Positions 23,272 to 36,296 are shown, counted from the first letter of the stretch. The stretch: 64,000 nucleotides of DNA from Rutidosis leptorrhynchoides (GCF_046630445.1 NC_092341.1:290354501-290418500), one strand, 5' to 3'. Program-made: numbers and translations. Notes: generated by a model from the sequence alone, not told the origin.

Positions 23272-25740
23272 TCACGGGTACGTTTCTTCTTAACAACTCC
23301 TATACTTCATGTTTATTCGATTCGGATGTCGATAAATGTTTTGTATCCAAGGCTTTAGAGCCTACTATTTGCACTCCACCACCCCCTAGATATTACTTAG
23401 GCCATTCAAGTGACCAACGGAAAACTATTGCGTACCGAAAAATTTATCGGAGAGTGTACGTCAAACTTATTGGGTAGGTAATTCGAACTTTGATTTGACA
23501 TCTATAGAACTAGGGAGCCCAAAACCTATACGTTAGGAAGGGAATGTTTTCCCCACATATATGTGATTTTAGTGAACTAAATAATTTCCGTTTAAGAACC
23601 GATATCCTCTTCCCCGTATCAACAACCTCTTGAACCGTTACACGGATCTCGCGTATATTCTAAAATCGACCTTCATTCTGGTTATCATCAATTGAGGGTT
23701 AAGGGAGAAGATGTCTCCTAAACCGCTTTCCGAACTCGCTATGATAGTTATAAATTTCTTTTAGTGCCGTTCAGTTTATCTAAGGCTCCGCCCGTATTCA
23801 TAGACCTCCGGAACCGCGTATGCAAACTTATCTAGACAAATCCGTTACCGTACTTATAATTATAAGCTATTCAAGCGGAAAGGAAAAACGAACAACGTCT
23901 CCGTCTTACGCTCGAACTCTTGAGAAAAGAGCAACTCTATGCCGAATTCTCCAAGTGAGAATTTTGGTTAAACGAAGTCCAAATTCTAAACCATATTGTT
24001 AGTGGTCAAGGTATTACAGTAGATCTCGCAAAAAAAAAAAAAATTAAATTGAATTAATTAATTAATTTTGGAGAAACCCTCACGACTCCGACTTGTATTC
24101 GTAAAATTTTGGATCTCGCGATTATTACCAAAGATTAATTTCCGATTTTTCCCGTATCGCTCGTCCTCTAACCTCGTTAACGTACTAAAAAGAAGAAAAA
24201 AAAAATTAAACATTTTCCGTGTCCGGACTTTGAACGTGATTTTTCACACCAACCTTACTAGATAAATTCGTGTGACACAAAATGGAACTCAAATATAGAA
24301 ATACTTCTACGTGAACGCCTGAAAGGCAACCCCTCTCGACTCGAAATCAAGGAAGCTGAAATTCGTTATTTTACACGGAGAATTTGAATACTTATTTATG
24401 GATCCGATCAATCTTCTCGTCATCGCGTACCACGATACATAGCTCTGCTATTTCACTATTACCGTCTGATATTACTGAGACCAAAGATAACACACAATCC
24501 AAGGATACCCCTTTCTTCTTTGACTTAACGTCCTTGTGCTTCTGTTATACGGCCAACTACTACTCAACCCCGAGCTATACAACTACGTGTACTATCTCGT
24601 TTCCCCCCAAGTCTCAACATTTGGCCACTAGATGCGCGATATGGCTACCTCAAAAAGTGAACTCATCCTATTCTAAGTTCTCATTTCACTCCTATCTTTT
24701 CGCTCGTACTTCCGTATACGGAAACCTTTTATATAATTTCTCAATGGAGAGAGAGACTCTTCACGTGTTACTAGTATTCGCCACGAGGGTGACTAGCCCT
24801 TACGAACATTTTTCAGTAGCCGACAAGAAACCTGTTCCAACAAACGCTTTCAAACCCTAACTAACTTGTCCAAGCATATCTTAAGAAATTATATTCCAAC
24901 ACAGTGTATCATTGTCAATTATCCCGGATCGAAAATACTCGTTACACATCTTGTTTACAAGAAGCCTTCGGAACACGTTTAGACGTGAGTACTGCGTATC
25001 TTCCACAAACAGACGAGCTAAGTAAACGAACAATTTACATCTTGGAAAGACATGTTACAAACTTGTATTGTCGCCTTTAGTTGATCCCTCTTACAACAGT
25101 AGTTACCACTCGCGTGTTAACGCATACTTTTCGAAACTTTATATAACCACAAATGTTGTTCTCCTATTCGTTGGACCGAAGTAGGTGACAAGCAAATCAG
25201 CAGATCCGAAATCATTCAAGAAACAACCTTTGAGATAGTTCAAGTCCGAGAAGGGCTCAAGACGGCCCGTGGTCGCCAAAGGAGTTATACCAATGTTAGA
25301 TGAAAATCTCTCAAATTTAAAGTCAGTAACCGTGTAATATTGAAAACCACACCTTGGAAAGGTGTAATCCGTTTCGGGAAATCGAGGAAATTTATATCCA
25401 CAATATTGATCCTTTTGAAATCTTGGGGCGTCTTGGAACCGCTTCCTACCGTTTAGAACCTCCGACTCAATTAAGTTTCCGTTTACCTTACGTTCCATGT
25501 AACAAACTTAGATACGTGTCCTGCGGAACAGGAACGTGCTATCCTTCTAGATAAACTTACTATTGATGACAACTCCTCTTCGTAGAAAGACCGGTTGAAA
25601 CTGTGGATCGTAAAACCAAGCCTTAATACAACATAAAACCCCGACTGTCCAAATTCGTGGGAATGCCCAAGGACGTATCTTCACTTATTCATAGCATTGA
25701 CAATGCAAGGTCTCAAGGAAGAGACATCGACTATTACTTT
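23272..25740 (+). pseudogene. Decayed pol of element B
   Basis: Recognisable pieces in several frames with many stops. The protease start (VTGTFLLNNS) has Asp in place of the Gly of its active-site D-S/T-G (FDSDVD). A reverse transcriptase stretch is at about 23640-24030 ([19 protein letters not shown], then [12 protein letters not shown]). Integrase traces lie near 24980-25060 (STAYLPQTD-like), and an integrase C-terminal part with an ARGRQRSY-like segment is near 25260-25520. A block near 24720-24790 ('atggagagagagact...tattcgccacgaggg') matches element C at 7853-7907, so the decay predates both insertions. Not functional. Confidence 0.85.
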
Positions 25741-25745
25741 CAACT

Positions 25746-25782
25746 AAATTTCGGAACGAAATTTCTTTTAAGGTGTGGATAA
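25746..25782 (+). promoter_or_regulatory. Palindrome and primer region before the 3' LTR, element B
   Basis: AAATTTCGGAACGAAATTT (25746-25764), then TTTTAAGGTGTGGATAA up to the LTR. The centre differs by one base from the other elements; both arms are intact. Confidence 0.7.
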
Positions 25783-28211
25783 TGTAACATCCCGCGTTTT
25801 TCCGTTAAATTATTTTAACACCGTCTTTTTTTTTAATAAGATCCCTCGTCACCTATACTCGTGCACTTCGTTAACTAGTGTTCATGATAATCCCGTTACT
25901 CGATTATAACATCTCTCGTTAACTTGCGTTTTAAAAATATTCGTTTGGTTATTTCCCGCACCCGACAACAAACTTGAGGGACTAATCTCGCCACTCGGGT
26001 AAACTTGGCTAACTAGTGACTTCTCACCACCACACACTTCATTTCACCATCTTCTTCCTCTTTTTCTTTCTTCCTTTTCTCTCAAGAACACAAACACAAA
26101 ATTCATCATCTAATTTTGATCTTGGAAGCTCACAACAAATCCGACTACATATTCTTAATCCTCACGTCATCCTCTACGATTTGGTACTAACTACACCGAT
26201 TTTGGGTAACATTTCTAAAACTCTAGATTTCTCAAATTCATGTTTTTGACTTGATATGTTGTTAGTTAGTGTCTATGGCTCGTGTATAACATGAATATAT
26301 GATTTGTATGCTCGATCTTGATGTTTTGGTGTAACTAGCTAGAAAATGAAAAGTGTATGCTTAATCTTTGATTTTGGATGATGAAATGTGTTTAGATGTT
26401 AATGTTTGTGTGTTCAAAGTGTTAGTTACTTCAATAGCTTCGTTTTGGTGTGTTGATTGACATGAAAACCTTACATTAACATGATTAGTGATTTTGAGGT
26501 TTTGGTTAGGGTTTGACAACTCTTAAAACGAACTTTTGATGCGTTGAATGCTTGTTAATGTTATTGATAAGTGTTTAGTTGTATTACATGTTTCATTACC
26601 TTCAAAACGGCATATCATATGTATAAATTGGATTCCCGAAACTTAAATTGCAATTGATGAACTTGAAACTTGAAAATAAACCTCTATTGATCACTTGACG
26701 GGATTTCGGTTATTGTATATGATGTTTTTGCTTGATGAAAAGTTCTTAGTTGCGTTCCTTGTCGAAAGAGCTTTCCGGTGATATAAAATACATGTTCTAA
26801 TTGTTTGCGGATCATAAATTGTGATTGTTTGAAGTTTGGGTCGTGCACTTGTGTTTTTCTGCAAACAGGACCTGAATGCCCATTGGGACGCCGTCCTGAT
26901 TTTTGGGACGCCGTCCCACTCTTCAATTTGGGACGCCGTCCTGATTTTGGGACGCCGTCCCACTCTTCATATTGGGACACCGTCCTGATTTTGGGACACC
27001 GTCCTGATACACTAAAATGGGCTGTTTTGCTTGGTCATTTGACGTAAAATGTTTGATATGCTACGGACCTCCGATTAACATGAAACTTGGCCAACATGCT
27101 CATATATGATTATATAACTTAGAAAAATTGTCGGATACCCGACCCGACCCCGTTGACTTTGACTTTGACCAAGTTTGACTTTTAGTCAAACTTAACTAAA
27201 CACTTATGCAATCGTTCTAGTCTTTATTTTATACTTGATTCTTGCATGAAACTTGACAACGTGATTCACATGCTATACTTTTCGAGTCATAACGAGCCAT
27301 AGGACTAATTGAACACATTTCACCCGACCTTGTGTCGTAACCGGTTAATTGATACAACTTATTTGTTTAGGTCAAGACTAGCACTATCCTTCGCACACGT
27401 TATTTTGTGAAGTACTTTTCGTACGTGCACTCAAGGTGAGATCATAGTCCCACTTTTACTCTTTTTGAACTTACATTTGGGATGAGAAAACATAAACATT
27501 TCTTTACTAAGTGAACACAAGTACAGGAAAACAAACATTCTACATACGAGTTTAGAACAAAATCCTCAATTCGATTATCATTAGTTACACTTGCCGGGTG
27601 TAAGCGAGAACTTATGTTGTATGGATCCATATGGGTTTGACAAACCCTCATTCAAACGGTTCGCTACCGTTTACGAATGAAATATATTTTCGAGAAACAG
27701 TGTATGTTCTAGCACTAAGTGATGGGGTTCAATGGGAGAAATGTTAAGCATTGATAATTGGGTGCTCGTGAAACAAATTTTGGAATGGTTAACTATTAAT
27801 TCGATGTTGCAAATCTTGTGGTTCAATCTACTTATTTACTCACTTACTTACTTAAACCTATGATTTCACCAACGTTTTCGTTGACAGATTTCTATGTTTT
27901 TCTCAGGTCTTTGAACGATATGTGTTACATGCTTCCGCTCATTATTTTGATACTTGCTTTGGATGTCGAGTATTTATGCATACACGGAGCGTCTTTTGGC
28001 TACTTTTAAATTGTGTCGCATAAGTTTCATTTGTACTTATAACTTTGTAACGTAACTTGTGGTGGAACTATTCTCGTAAACTTTGAACAATCTTTACATT
28101 TGAAATGAATGCGACATATCTTTTGGTCAAACGTTGTTTTAAAGACTTATGACCACGTAACGGGACCTAAGTAGACGGCGCCGTCAATGACGATTTTGTC
28201 GGGTCGCTACA
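25783..28211 (+). repeat. 3' LTR of element B
   Basis: 2429 bp, TGTAACATCCC ... GTCGCTACA. Intact equivalent of the 5' LTR that element A interrupts. Followed by target copy ACCGC. Confidence 0.93.
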
Positions 28212-28665
28212 ACCGCGTAACGTTAAAAGTCGCACCTTGAGAAGGTGCAATCCATTTCGGGAAACGTAGAAAGCTAAATCCGCGATACACAAAACCTTTT
28301 AAAATCCGGGGGCGTTTTGAACCCGTTTCTAGCCGTTTAGATTTTCCAACTCATTCGAGTCTCCGTTCATCCTACATTCTACATATCAAACTTAAAGAAG
28401 TGTCTTGCCGAGCAAGAACTTGTTATTTCTTTTGATGAACTTACTATCGATGACAAACTTCACTTCCTAGGAGGACCGGTTGAATTATAAATCGTGAAAT
28501 CAAACTTTAAACAACGTAAAATCCCAAATGTCAAGGTTCGTTGGAATGTCCAAGGAAATACCTTCACTTATTCGTAGAATTTGCAACGCAAGATTTCAAG
28601 GAAGAAACGACAACTACTACCTCCAACTAAATTTCGGGACGAAATTTCTTTTAAGGTGTAGGTAA
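28212..28665 (+). pseudogene. Element C, integrase C-terminal remnant
   Basis: Resumes the integrase region broken at 8496. A segment like GKRRKLNPRY and a later decayed end correspond to the C-terminal region of element A's polyprotein, with stops and shifts. It ends with AAATTTCGGGACGAAATTT (28629-28647) and the primer region before C's LTR. Confidence 0.75.
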
Positions 28666-31164
28666 TGTAACATCCCGCATTTTTTCGTTAAATTATTTTA
28701 ACGCCCGTCTTTTTTTATAGATAATATCTTCCGTTATCTAAATTCGTACCTTCCGTTGACTAACGTTCTTAATATTTTCCCGTTATTTAATTATAACATC
28801 ACTCGTTTACCCTAGCGTTTTTAAAGATATTCGCTCGGTTAATTCCCACACCCGCTTTGAAACTTGAGGGACTGAAGTTGTCAAGTGGGCAAACTAGTTG
28901 ACTAGGTCAACTAGTCAACCCACTATTCTCATCCATTTATTTCCATCCATCTTCACCTCCTTTTTCTCTCTAGCTCAAGAACTCCATTTCTCCCAACTTC
29001 ACTAAATCATCATCTAAATTCGATCTAAGAAGCTTGCAACAAAACAAATTACATATTTGGAATCCTCTCTTCATCCTCTACAATTTGATACCAACTTCAT
29101 CTCATTTGGGTAACATTTTTAAAACTCTAGATTTCTCTAAACTCGTGTTTTTGACTTGAAATTGTGTTAGTTAGTGTCTATGGCTCGTGTCTAGCATGAA
29201 TATATGATTTATTTGCTCGATTTGTTGATTTGAGTAACTAGTTTGAACATTTGAAATGGGTGTGCTTAAGCTTGTGTTTTGGGTGATTAAATGTTGTTAA
29301 ATTGTTAAAGTTCATGTTTTAATTGTGTTACTAGTATCACTAGCTTCGTTTTGATGCGTAGGTTGATTAAGAAAACTTCAAACACATGAATATTGATTTT
29401 GTGAGTTTTGGTTAGGGTTTGATAACTCTTAAAATGGACTTTTGATGATTTGAATGCCAAAAAATGTTGTTGGTAAGTGTTTGGTTGGATTGTATGCTTG
29501 ATTACCTTCGAATCGGCATATCATACATGTAAATTGGTTGCCCGAATCATGAAATGCATTTTGCAAACTTGAGACTTTGATTATGAATATTTAACGATCA
29601 TTTGACGAGGTTTTTATTGTTGTAAATGATGAACTCGATTGATGATATGTGGTTAGTTGTATCCCTTATCAAAATACCTTTCCGATGATATAAGATACAT
29701 GTTCTAATTGTTTGCGGATCATAAAATGTGATTGTTTGAAGTTTGGTTCGTGCACTTGCGTGTTTCAGCAAAACAGGGTCTGTATACGGATCTGGACGCC
29801 ATCCAGACTCTTGGACGCCGTCCAGCCCTTCATACTTGGACACCGTCCAGACTCTTTGGACGCCGTCCAAATGCACTATCAGATTCTGTTTTGTTTGGTC
29901 GTTTCACGAAAAATGTTTGCTATGCTACGCACCTCCGATTAACATGAAACTTGGCAAACATGCTCATATATGATTATATAACTTAGAAAAATTGTCAGAT
30001 ACCCGACCCGACCCCGTTGACTTTGACTTTGACCAAGTTTGACTTTTAGTCAAACTTAACCAAACACTTATGCAATCGTCCCAATCTTTCTTTTATACTT
30101 GATTCTTGCATGAAACTTGACAACGTGACTCACATGCTATATATATTCGAGTCGTAACGAGCCATAGGACTAATTGAACACATTTTGCCCGACCTTGTGT
30201 CGTAACCGGTTAATTGATACAACTTACTTGTTTAGGTCAAGGCTAAGCAACTTTCATTCACACGTTTACTTTGTGAAGTACATTTATACTCGTGCACTCG
30301 AGGTGAGATCATAGTCCCACCTTTTCAACAACTTTTTATGCTTTTAAATTGTGGGCTGAGAAACATATACTTTGTTACATTTTGTACTACCTACTTTTAT
30401 ACTTTGAACACAAGTACGATGAAACAAACATTCCACAGCGAGTTAGAACAAAAATCCTCAATTCGATTATCATTAGTTACACTTGCAGGGTGTAAGCGAG
30501 AACTTATATTGTGTGGCCATACGGGTTTGACAAACCCTCATTTCGGACGGTTCGCTATCGTCTACGGATGAAATATATTTTTGAGAAACAGTGTATGTTC
30601 TAACACTATTGTGATGGGGTTCTATGGAAGGAAACGTTAAGTCTTGATAATTGGGTACTCGCGAACAAACTTTTGGAATGCAACTTTTGGATGATCAATT
30701 TTATGGAAATACTAAATCTTGTGGTTCAAAAATAACGTTTATTACTACACCTATGATTTCACCAACGTTTTTCGTTGATAGTTTTCTATATGTTTCTCAG
30801 GTTAATACTTGGCTACTTGATACATGCTTCCGCACACTTTGATTACTTGCTTGGAGTCAAGCATACATGCATACGCTAGGGATAGCGCTTTTGGATTCAA
30901 AATTTAAGCATACATACTTTCACTATTTATAGCAAACCGTGATTTTAAACTAATTATGTCGCAAGTTATTTCATTTACACTTTATAACTTTTGTAAACTT
31001 AAACTTGTTGTCGAACCGTTTGGTAAACTAAACTTTGCAAGTTTTGTACATTTCAAATGAATGCGACATAATTTTGGTCAAACACGTCTCATATAGAGAC
31101 TATGACCACGCAACGGGACCTAAGTTAACGGCGCCGTCAATGACGATTTTGTCGGGTCGTTACA
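28666..31164 (+). repeat. 3' LTR of element C
   Basis: 2499 bp, TGTAACATCCC ... GTCGTTACA. Clearly related to the LTR of element B but diverged throughout. Contains a four-copy palindromic minisatellite (29788-29871), W-box cluster (30014-30056), CAACG/CGTTG hairpin (30763-30777), CTCAGG site and ACGGCGCCGT (31128-31137). The following bases CCCCT would be the target copy; the partner is not in the window. Confidence 0.85.
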
Positions 31165-31451
31165 CCCCTAATGGCTTGAATTTTTTTTTTTTTTTTTTGC
31201 AGCGCAGACTATCCTGGTATATGTAGAAGGTTTGATGTTTTTTCTATTTTAAAAATTGTCACAACATGCGGAACACGAACCAATTAAATTTTAATCTTAT
31301 AAGATACAATACCACCAAAACTAGCAGCAGCACCCCCCATAATAGCTCAAAACAAATCTTCACCCATAGACTTCATGTACGTATAAATGTAATTACTTAT
31401 ACTTATTGAATTATTATATATGAGTTTTAAAATATTTGTAGAGAGGGAGTA
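31165..31451. other. Anonymous DNA
   Basis: Flank of element C with a T tract; no gene or repeat structure seen. Confidence 0.5.
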
Positions 31452-31990
31452 TCTATAGTTAATATTAAATTAAAATGCTATAATGATGATGTCATTATTA
31501 GGCTAATTCCTTTATTAAGAAAAAATCAAAAAGAAAAAAAATTAAGCATATAAGTGATGTCATTAATCTAAATAATTTTGAATTAAAATCAAATCTTATT
31601 AATTAATTAATTATTATTAAATCTTATTAATAATTATTTTGGTTATTAAAATTAAATAATTTTTAATTATATTAATTAATTATTTTGAATTAAGTACGAG
31701 AAGGTATAAAAGCTAGAAAGAAGGAAACCAATTCTAAATTTATATTTTAATTTACACTTTTAAAATAAAATGACAACCAATATTATCTCTTATGATTGGA
31801 TGTGGATTGTTTAATATGCATTTTAGGTGTTTGATGAAATATTCAGCTGACGAGTTTCTTAGTCGGACTCTGTGGTTCCACGAGTTATTAAACTAAATAA
31901 CTTTAGCATTTACGTTCACTTAATACATAAAACATATCATTAAATTGTTTCGTTTAAACAAATCCGTGGTTCCATGAGTCATTTCACTAG
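31452..31990 (+). mobile_element. Non-autonomous Helitron, copy 1
   Basis: Begins TCTATAGTT, ends with a GTGGTTCCA hairpin-like segment and CATTTCACTAG, and sits between A (31451) and T (31991), as expected for Helitrons (5' TC, 3' hairpin and CTRR, A/T target). About 540 bp, AT-rich, no coding capacity. Other copies: 32461, 33470, 35629 and 61069. Confidence 0.7.

Positions 31991-31994
<4 letters not shown>

Positions 31995-32058
<64 letters not shown>
31995..32058. repeat. TA microsatellite
   Basis: Uninterrupted TA run directly at the 3' end of Helitron copy 1. Confidence 0.95.
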
Positions 32059-32063
<5 letters not shown>

Positions 32064-32460
32064 TATTTTTACATATACATAGCCGCCTGCTTATTTTATT
32101 TTAAAATCCACTTTTAGTAGGTAAGGAATTTTTCTTTGGAATGAAATCTTGGTTGGCAATAATAAGCTAGCCAGTCGGTGGCTAAACTATCTTGGTGCTT
32201 TTTATGTGAAGATTAAAACGATTTTGATGTGTGTCTATGTTCCATGTTAATCTATATTACAGAATTCGCGATTTTAATTAATACTCCTTTATCACACCTT
32301 GTAATCTATAGTATCATATCAAATCTCTAAAATGATGATATCATAAAAATAATTAATTGTATTTAATAAAAATATTAACATGTTAATTATATAATATATG
32401 AAGAATAATGTATAATCTTATGATAAAACACACCATGATAGTATGTACAATACTACAATA
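32059..32460. other. Anonymous AT-rich DNA between Helitron copies
   Basis: No gene or clear repeat seen. Confidence 0.5.
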
Positions 32461-32802
32461 CTAGTGAAGTGACCCGTGGAATCACGAGTTTGTTTAAACG
32501 AAACAGTTTAATGATATATTTTTAAGTATTAAGTGAATTTAAACGCTAAAGTCATTTAGTTTAATGACCCGGCGAATTCCGACTAGGAAACTGCTCATTG
32601 TTTTACAAACACATTGATGTACTTAACTTGGTTAGAATAAATGAATTACATTTATTCTCTCACTATCATCTTCCAATTTTCATCACACTTACTATTTCCC
32701 TTGTCATAAAAGCCTACATTACAACCTTTATTGAGACGTGTATTTCACATGATATATAACGTAATTAATCTCGTAAAGAGAACTCATATTTGAATTTGAA
32801 TT

Positions 32803-32874
<72 letters not shown>

Positions 32875-33220
32875 TAATTATAATTATAATTATAAATATA
32901 AATAACAATAATAATAAAGTTTGCTCAAAAATTGAGTAGCTATATTTTTAATAATAATTATTAGTAATATCAAATGTTTAAATTTTATCAAAATTAAAAT
33001 ACAATTATTATATGAAGGTTATACAATATGCTCCAAAGTTTGTAAATGTGTTAATGGAACATGAAATAAATAAATAAGTAAATTTAATTTAATTAGTAAT
33101 TAATTAGATTAATGACATCAGCTTAAGGGCTTGGATTTTTTTTTCTTTTTGATTTTTCTTAACAAAGGAATTAGTCTAATAATGACATCATCATTTTAGA
33201 ATTTTAATAGAAACTATAGA
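32461..33220 (-). mobile_element. Non-autonomous Helitron, copy 2 (long variant)
   Basis: Minus-strand copy: CTAG end at 32461-32464 preceded by A, TC end at 33219-33220 followed by T. About 760 bp. Both termini match the short copies, but the middle holds a different segment, including an AAT run (32806-32873). That middle segment is shared with copy 3. Confidence 0.6.
32806..32873. repeat. AAT microsatellite
   Basis: About 22 uninterrupted AAT units inside Helitron copy 2. Confidence 0.95.
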
Positions 33221-33354
33221 TTTGAAATATTATGTACAACTTTCTAATAAAACACCTCAATGACCATATGTACAATATTTAAAACATTGTGTACAATCTG
33301 ATGATAAAACATCCACATGACTATATGTACAAACTTTAAAACAAACTGTACATG

Positions 33355-33886
33355 TCTTTTACAAAATACTTCATTAACACATGTACATACTTTCAAGCAT
33401 ATTGTACAACATTTATATAATAATTGTATTTTAAATTTTTTAAAAATTTCAAGAGGCATTTTTCATTACTAATAATTATTATTACAAATATAAATATTAT
33501 TATTTATTATTATAATTATAATCATTATACTATTATTATTATTATTCAAATATGGGTTTCCTTACGAGATTAATTACGTTACATATGTATGCGAAATACG
33601 TGTCTCAATAAAAGATTGTAATGTAGACTTTTATGACAAAGAAAATAGTAATTGTGATGAAAATTGGAAGAGGGTGGTGGGAGAATAAATGTAGTTCATT
33701 TATTCTGACAAAGTTAAGTATATCAATATGTTTGTAAAAACAACGACAAGTTTCTTAGTCGAAATTTGTGGTTCAATTGGTCATTAAACTAAATGACTTT
33801 AGTAATTACATTCACTTAATACCTAAAACATATTATTAAATTGTTTCGTTTAAATAAACCCGTGGTTCACGGGTCATTTCACTATG
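33355..33886 (+). mobile_element. Helitron copy 3 (long variant), inverted partner of copy 2
   Basis: Plus-strand copy of the long Helitron variant. Its right end is a degraded CATTTCACTA, and its left end is not clear. Read as reverse complement it matches about 32461-33065, so copies 2 and 3 form a large imperfect inverted repeat around a 300-bp centre. Confidence 0.55.
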
Positions 33887-34020
33887 TATATGCAAAGAAT
33901 TGAACGCATGGGTGGTTTAGTCCCCCCAAGTGATCTCAAACCGATATCGGAAAAAAAATTAATTTGTATATGCATATTATGGTAGTATATAAAAAGGTAA
34001 ATATTAGATTGAATTAATAA

Positions 34021-35364
34021 GACTTTTTTGTGCCGTTGGTCCCTTCAGTATATACCAAAAAGCTAACAACGTCCCTTCATTTTTTTAGCTAACAACGTCC
34101 TTCCATTATCCCATTTAAGCATACCGAGTCCCTCCGTCTAAATTTCGTTAAAAAAAATCTGTTAACCCTTGACATGTGTCTCTCATGTGAGGGTAAATTC
34201 ATCATTTTACTCTTCTTCATCTTCATCTGAATCTAAAGCTCTTTGTTCTTCCCTAAAATTACAAACGCTAATTGAAAAAAAATAATTTAAAATCATCTCA
34301 TTTCATCTTCTCTAACACTCAAACCCAAATCCTTACCCCCATCTGCAACCCTAATCGAAGCCATCACGAGCTTCATATCAACAACACATCCCATCTTTTT
34401 CACTGACAACCTGCAACCCTAATTGCAGTTGGTATATATTTTGCAACGTTTCTCACAGCAGCACCCATATGTAAACAGGTGGGTATTAACTATTAAGAAT
34501 AATTTCATGCCAAAATTGAATAATTTAAAATCAAATTCAGGCTATTAGAAGCCTCAGATCGAATAAAAATTTATCTCAGAGATCAAAATCTCAAAGTCAA
34601 TGATTTGAATGTTTTGGTCAAACCATTAATTCGATCGATTTATGATGTTTGTGGTTGAATCAATGATCAACGAGTGTTAGACAGAAGATTTCAAGCACTT
34701 TTCGTGTTGAAATCATTGACTGAAAGAACTATTTTTGAGAATTCAAATCTTGGTGTTCTTCATTCAAAACCGTCACTTTTCGCACATGATTATGGAATCG
34801 GTTACAGTTATGGACCTTGATTCTTCAAATAATGTTGTTAATCGCTACTTTTTACAGCCGTTTGAATCGATTCAGATAATAATTCAATCAGATTGCTTGA
34901 ATTTAATTATTGATGTTCATACACAGATGAAGATGACTGTTAAGGGATATGAACAAGATAAAGAATTAATTTCTTATTCGCACACTAGATCTACATATTT
35001 GTTATTCGTACAGATGAGATAACAACCTACTTCGTACACCTGCACTGATTTGATTGGATTAGTTGTTCGCACAAGATGAACAAATAAAGGTTGTTTATTC
35101 GCATAGTTCATGGAGCTTGATGAAGATGAGATGAATTAAACAGACGTTTGCAGGTTCCAGTGAAGAAGAAGACTAAAAGACGAAGTTACCCTCACATGCA
35201 AGGCACATGTCATGACTTAACCGACATTTTTAACGGAATTTAGACGGAGGGACTTGGGGTGTATAATTGGGATAATGGAAGGATGTTGTTAGCAAAAAAA
35301 AAAACAGTCGAGACGTTGTTAGCTTTTTAGAGTATAATGAAGGGACCAATGGCACAATTATTTC
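34021..35364. mobile_element. Mutator-like TIR element
   Basis: Terminal inverted repeats of about 200 bp (34021-34230 and 35150-35364) share GTGCCRTTGGTCCCTTCA, AGCTAACAACGTC and a following CTCCGTCTAAATT segment. A 9-bp target duplication AATTAATAA flanks it (34012-34020 and 35365-35373), the size expected for Mutator-like elements. The 1344 bp contain no transposase. An open frame of 95 codons at 34735-35022 is not recognised; a captured gene piece cannot be excluded. Confidence 0.75.
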
Positions 35365-35628
35365 AATTAATAATTACGAAACGTAATTTAAAATTTAAAC
35401 GTACATTGAATTAGTTAAATATAACTTAACTATGTCATGATGATTTTTTGTAAATGCGAATCAACACACTCATTATACGAATATGTATAGTAATCTACGA
35501 AGATGTTCATGGCGTGATTATGAAAGAGTAACTACGATACCGCTAGACTAATGATCTCTTAGAACTCTGTCATATAGATATATGTTAATGAAATTTACTT
35601 TAGAAAAATTAGATGATATATATATATA

Positions 35629-36152
35629 CTAGTGAAATGACCCATGAAACCACGGGTTTGTTTAAACGAAACAGTTTAATGATAGGTATAAAGTGAACGT
35701 AAATGCTAAAGTTATTTAGTTTAATGACCCGTGGAATCACATAATCCGACTAAGAAACTCATCAGCTGAACATTTCATCAAACACCTAAAATGCATATTT
35801 AACAATCCACATCCAATCATAAGAGATAATATTGGTTGTCATTTTATTTTAAAAGTGTAAATTAAAATATAAATGTAGAATTGGTTTCATTCTGTCTAAC
35901 TTTTATACCTTCTCGTACTCAATTCAAAATAATTAATTAAAATAATTTAAAATTATTTAATGTTATTAATTAAAATAATTATTAATAAGATTTAATAATA
36001 ATAATTAATTAATAAGATTTAATTTTAATTCAAAATTATTTAGATTAATGACATTGTCCACCATGCTTAGATTTTTTTCTTTTTCTTTTTGATTTTTTCT
36101 TAACAAAGAAATTAGCCTAATAATGACATCATCATTTTAGCAATATAATAGA

Positions 36153-36155
<3 letters not shown>
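35629..36155 (-). mobile_element. Non-autonomous Helitron, copy 4
   Basis: Minus-strand copy of the short variant with CTAG after A at its left end. The TC end is merged into a TA microsatellite that begins at about 36155. Confidence 0.65.

Positions 36156-36217
<62 letters not shown>
36155..36217. repeat. TA microsatellite
   Basis: Uninterrupted TA run at the 5' end of Helitron copy 4. Confidence 0.95.
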
Positions 36218-36223
<6 letters not shown>

Positions 36224-36296
36224 GGGTTAATGAGTTACAAATTAATTGTGGTATTAAGTCAAAATTTATCATAAGTTACATAAATCTGTTGGAAAG

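Larger units (their letters stand above)
8497..28211 (+). mobile_element. Element B: Ty3/gypsy with intact gag and decayed pol
   Basis: Both LTRs, PBS, leader, gag and the primer region before the 3' LTR are present. The 5-bp target duplication ACCGC is visible on both sides (8492-8496 and 28212-28216), and the target is the integrase region of element C. With element A removed, the 5' LTR is 2429 bp, exactly the length of the 3' LTR (25783-28211); by eye they differ at 11 positions. Pol (23272-25740) is full of stops and frameshifts, so the element cannot supply its own reverse transcriptase or integrase. Confidence 0.9.

Noticed and set aside
23468..23481. GGGTAGGTAAT in element B pol, like the internal primer motif
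   Set aside because: It aligns with coding sequence of the protease region and does not match B's own primer region (AAGGTGTGGATAA), so it is probably chance.
26016..26249. Open frame with a signal-peptide-like start in the B 3' LTR
   Set aside because: Falls in LTR leader sequence; the other LTR has the same sequence with a changed start, and nothing else supports a protein.
34735..35022. 95-codon open frame as a gene
   Set aside because: No recognisable domain, and it lies inside a Mutator-like element; kept only as a possible captured fragment.
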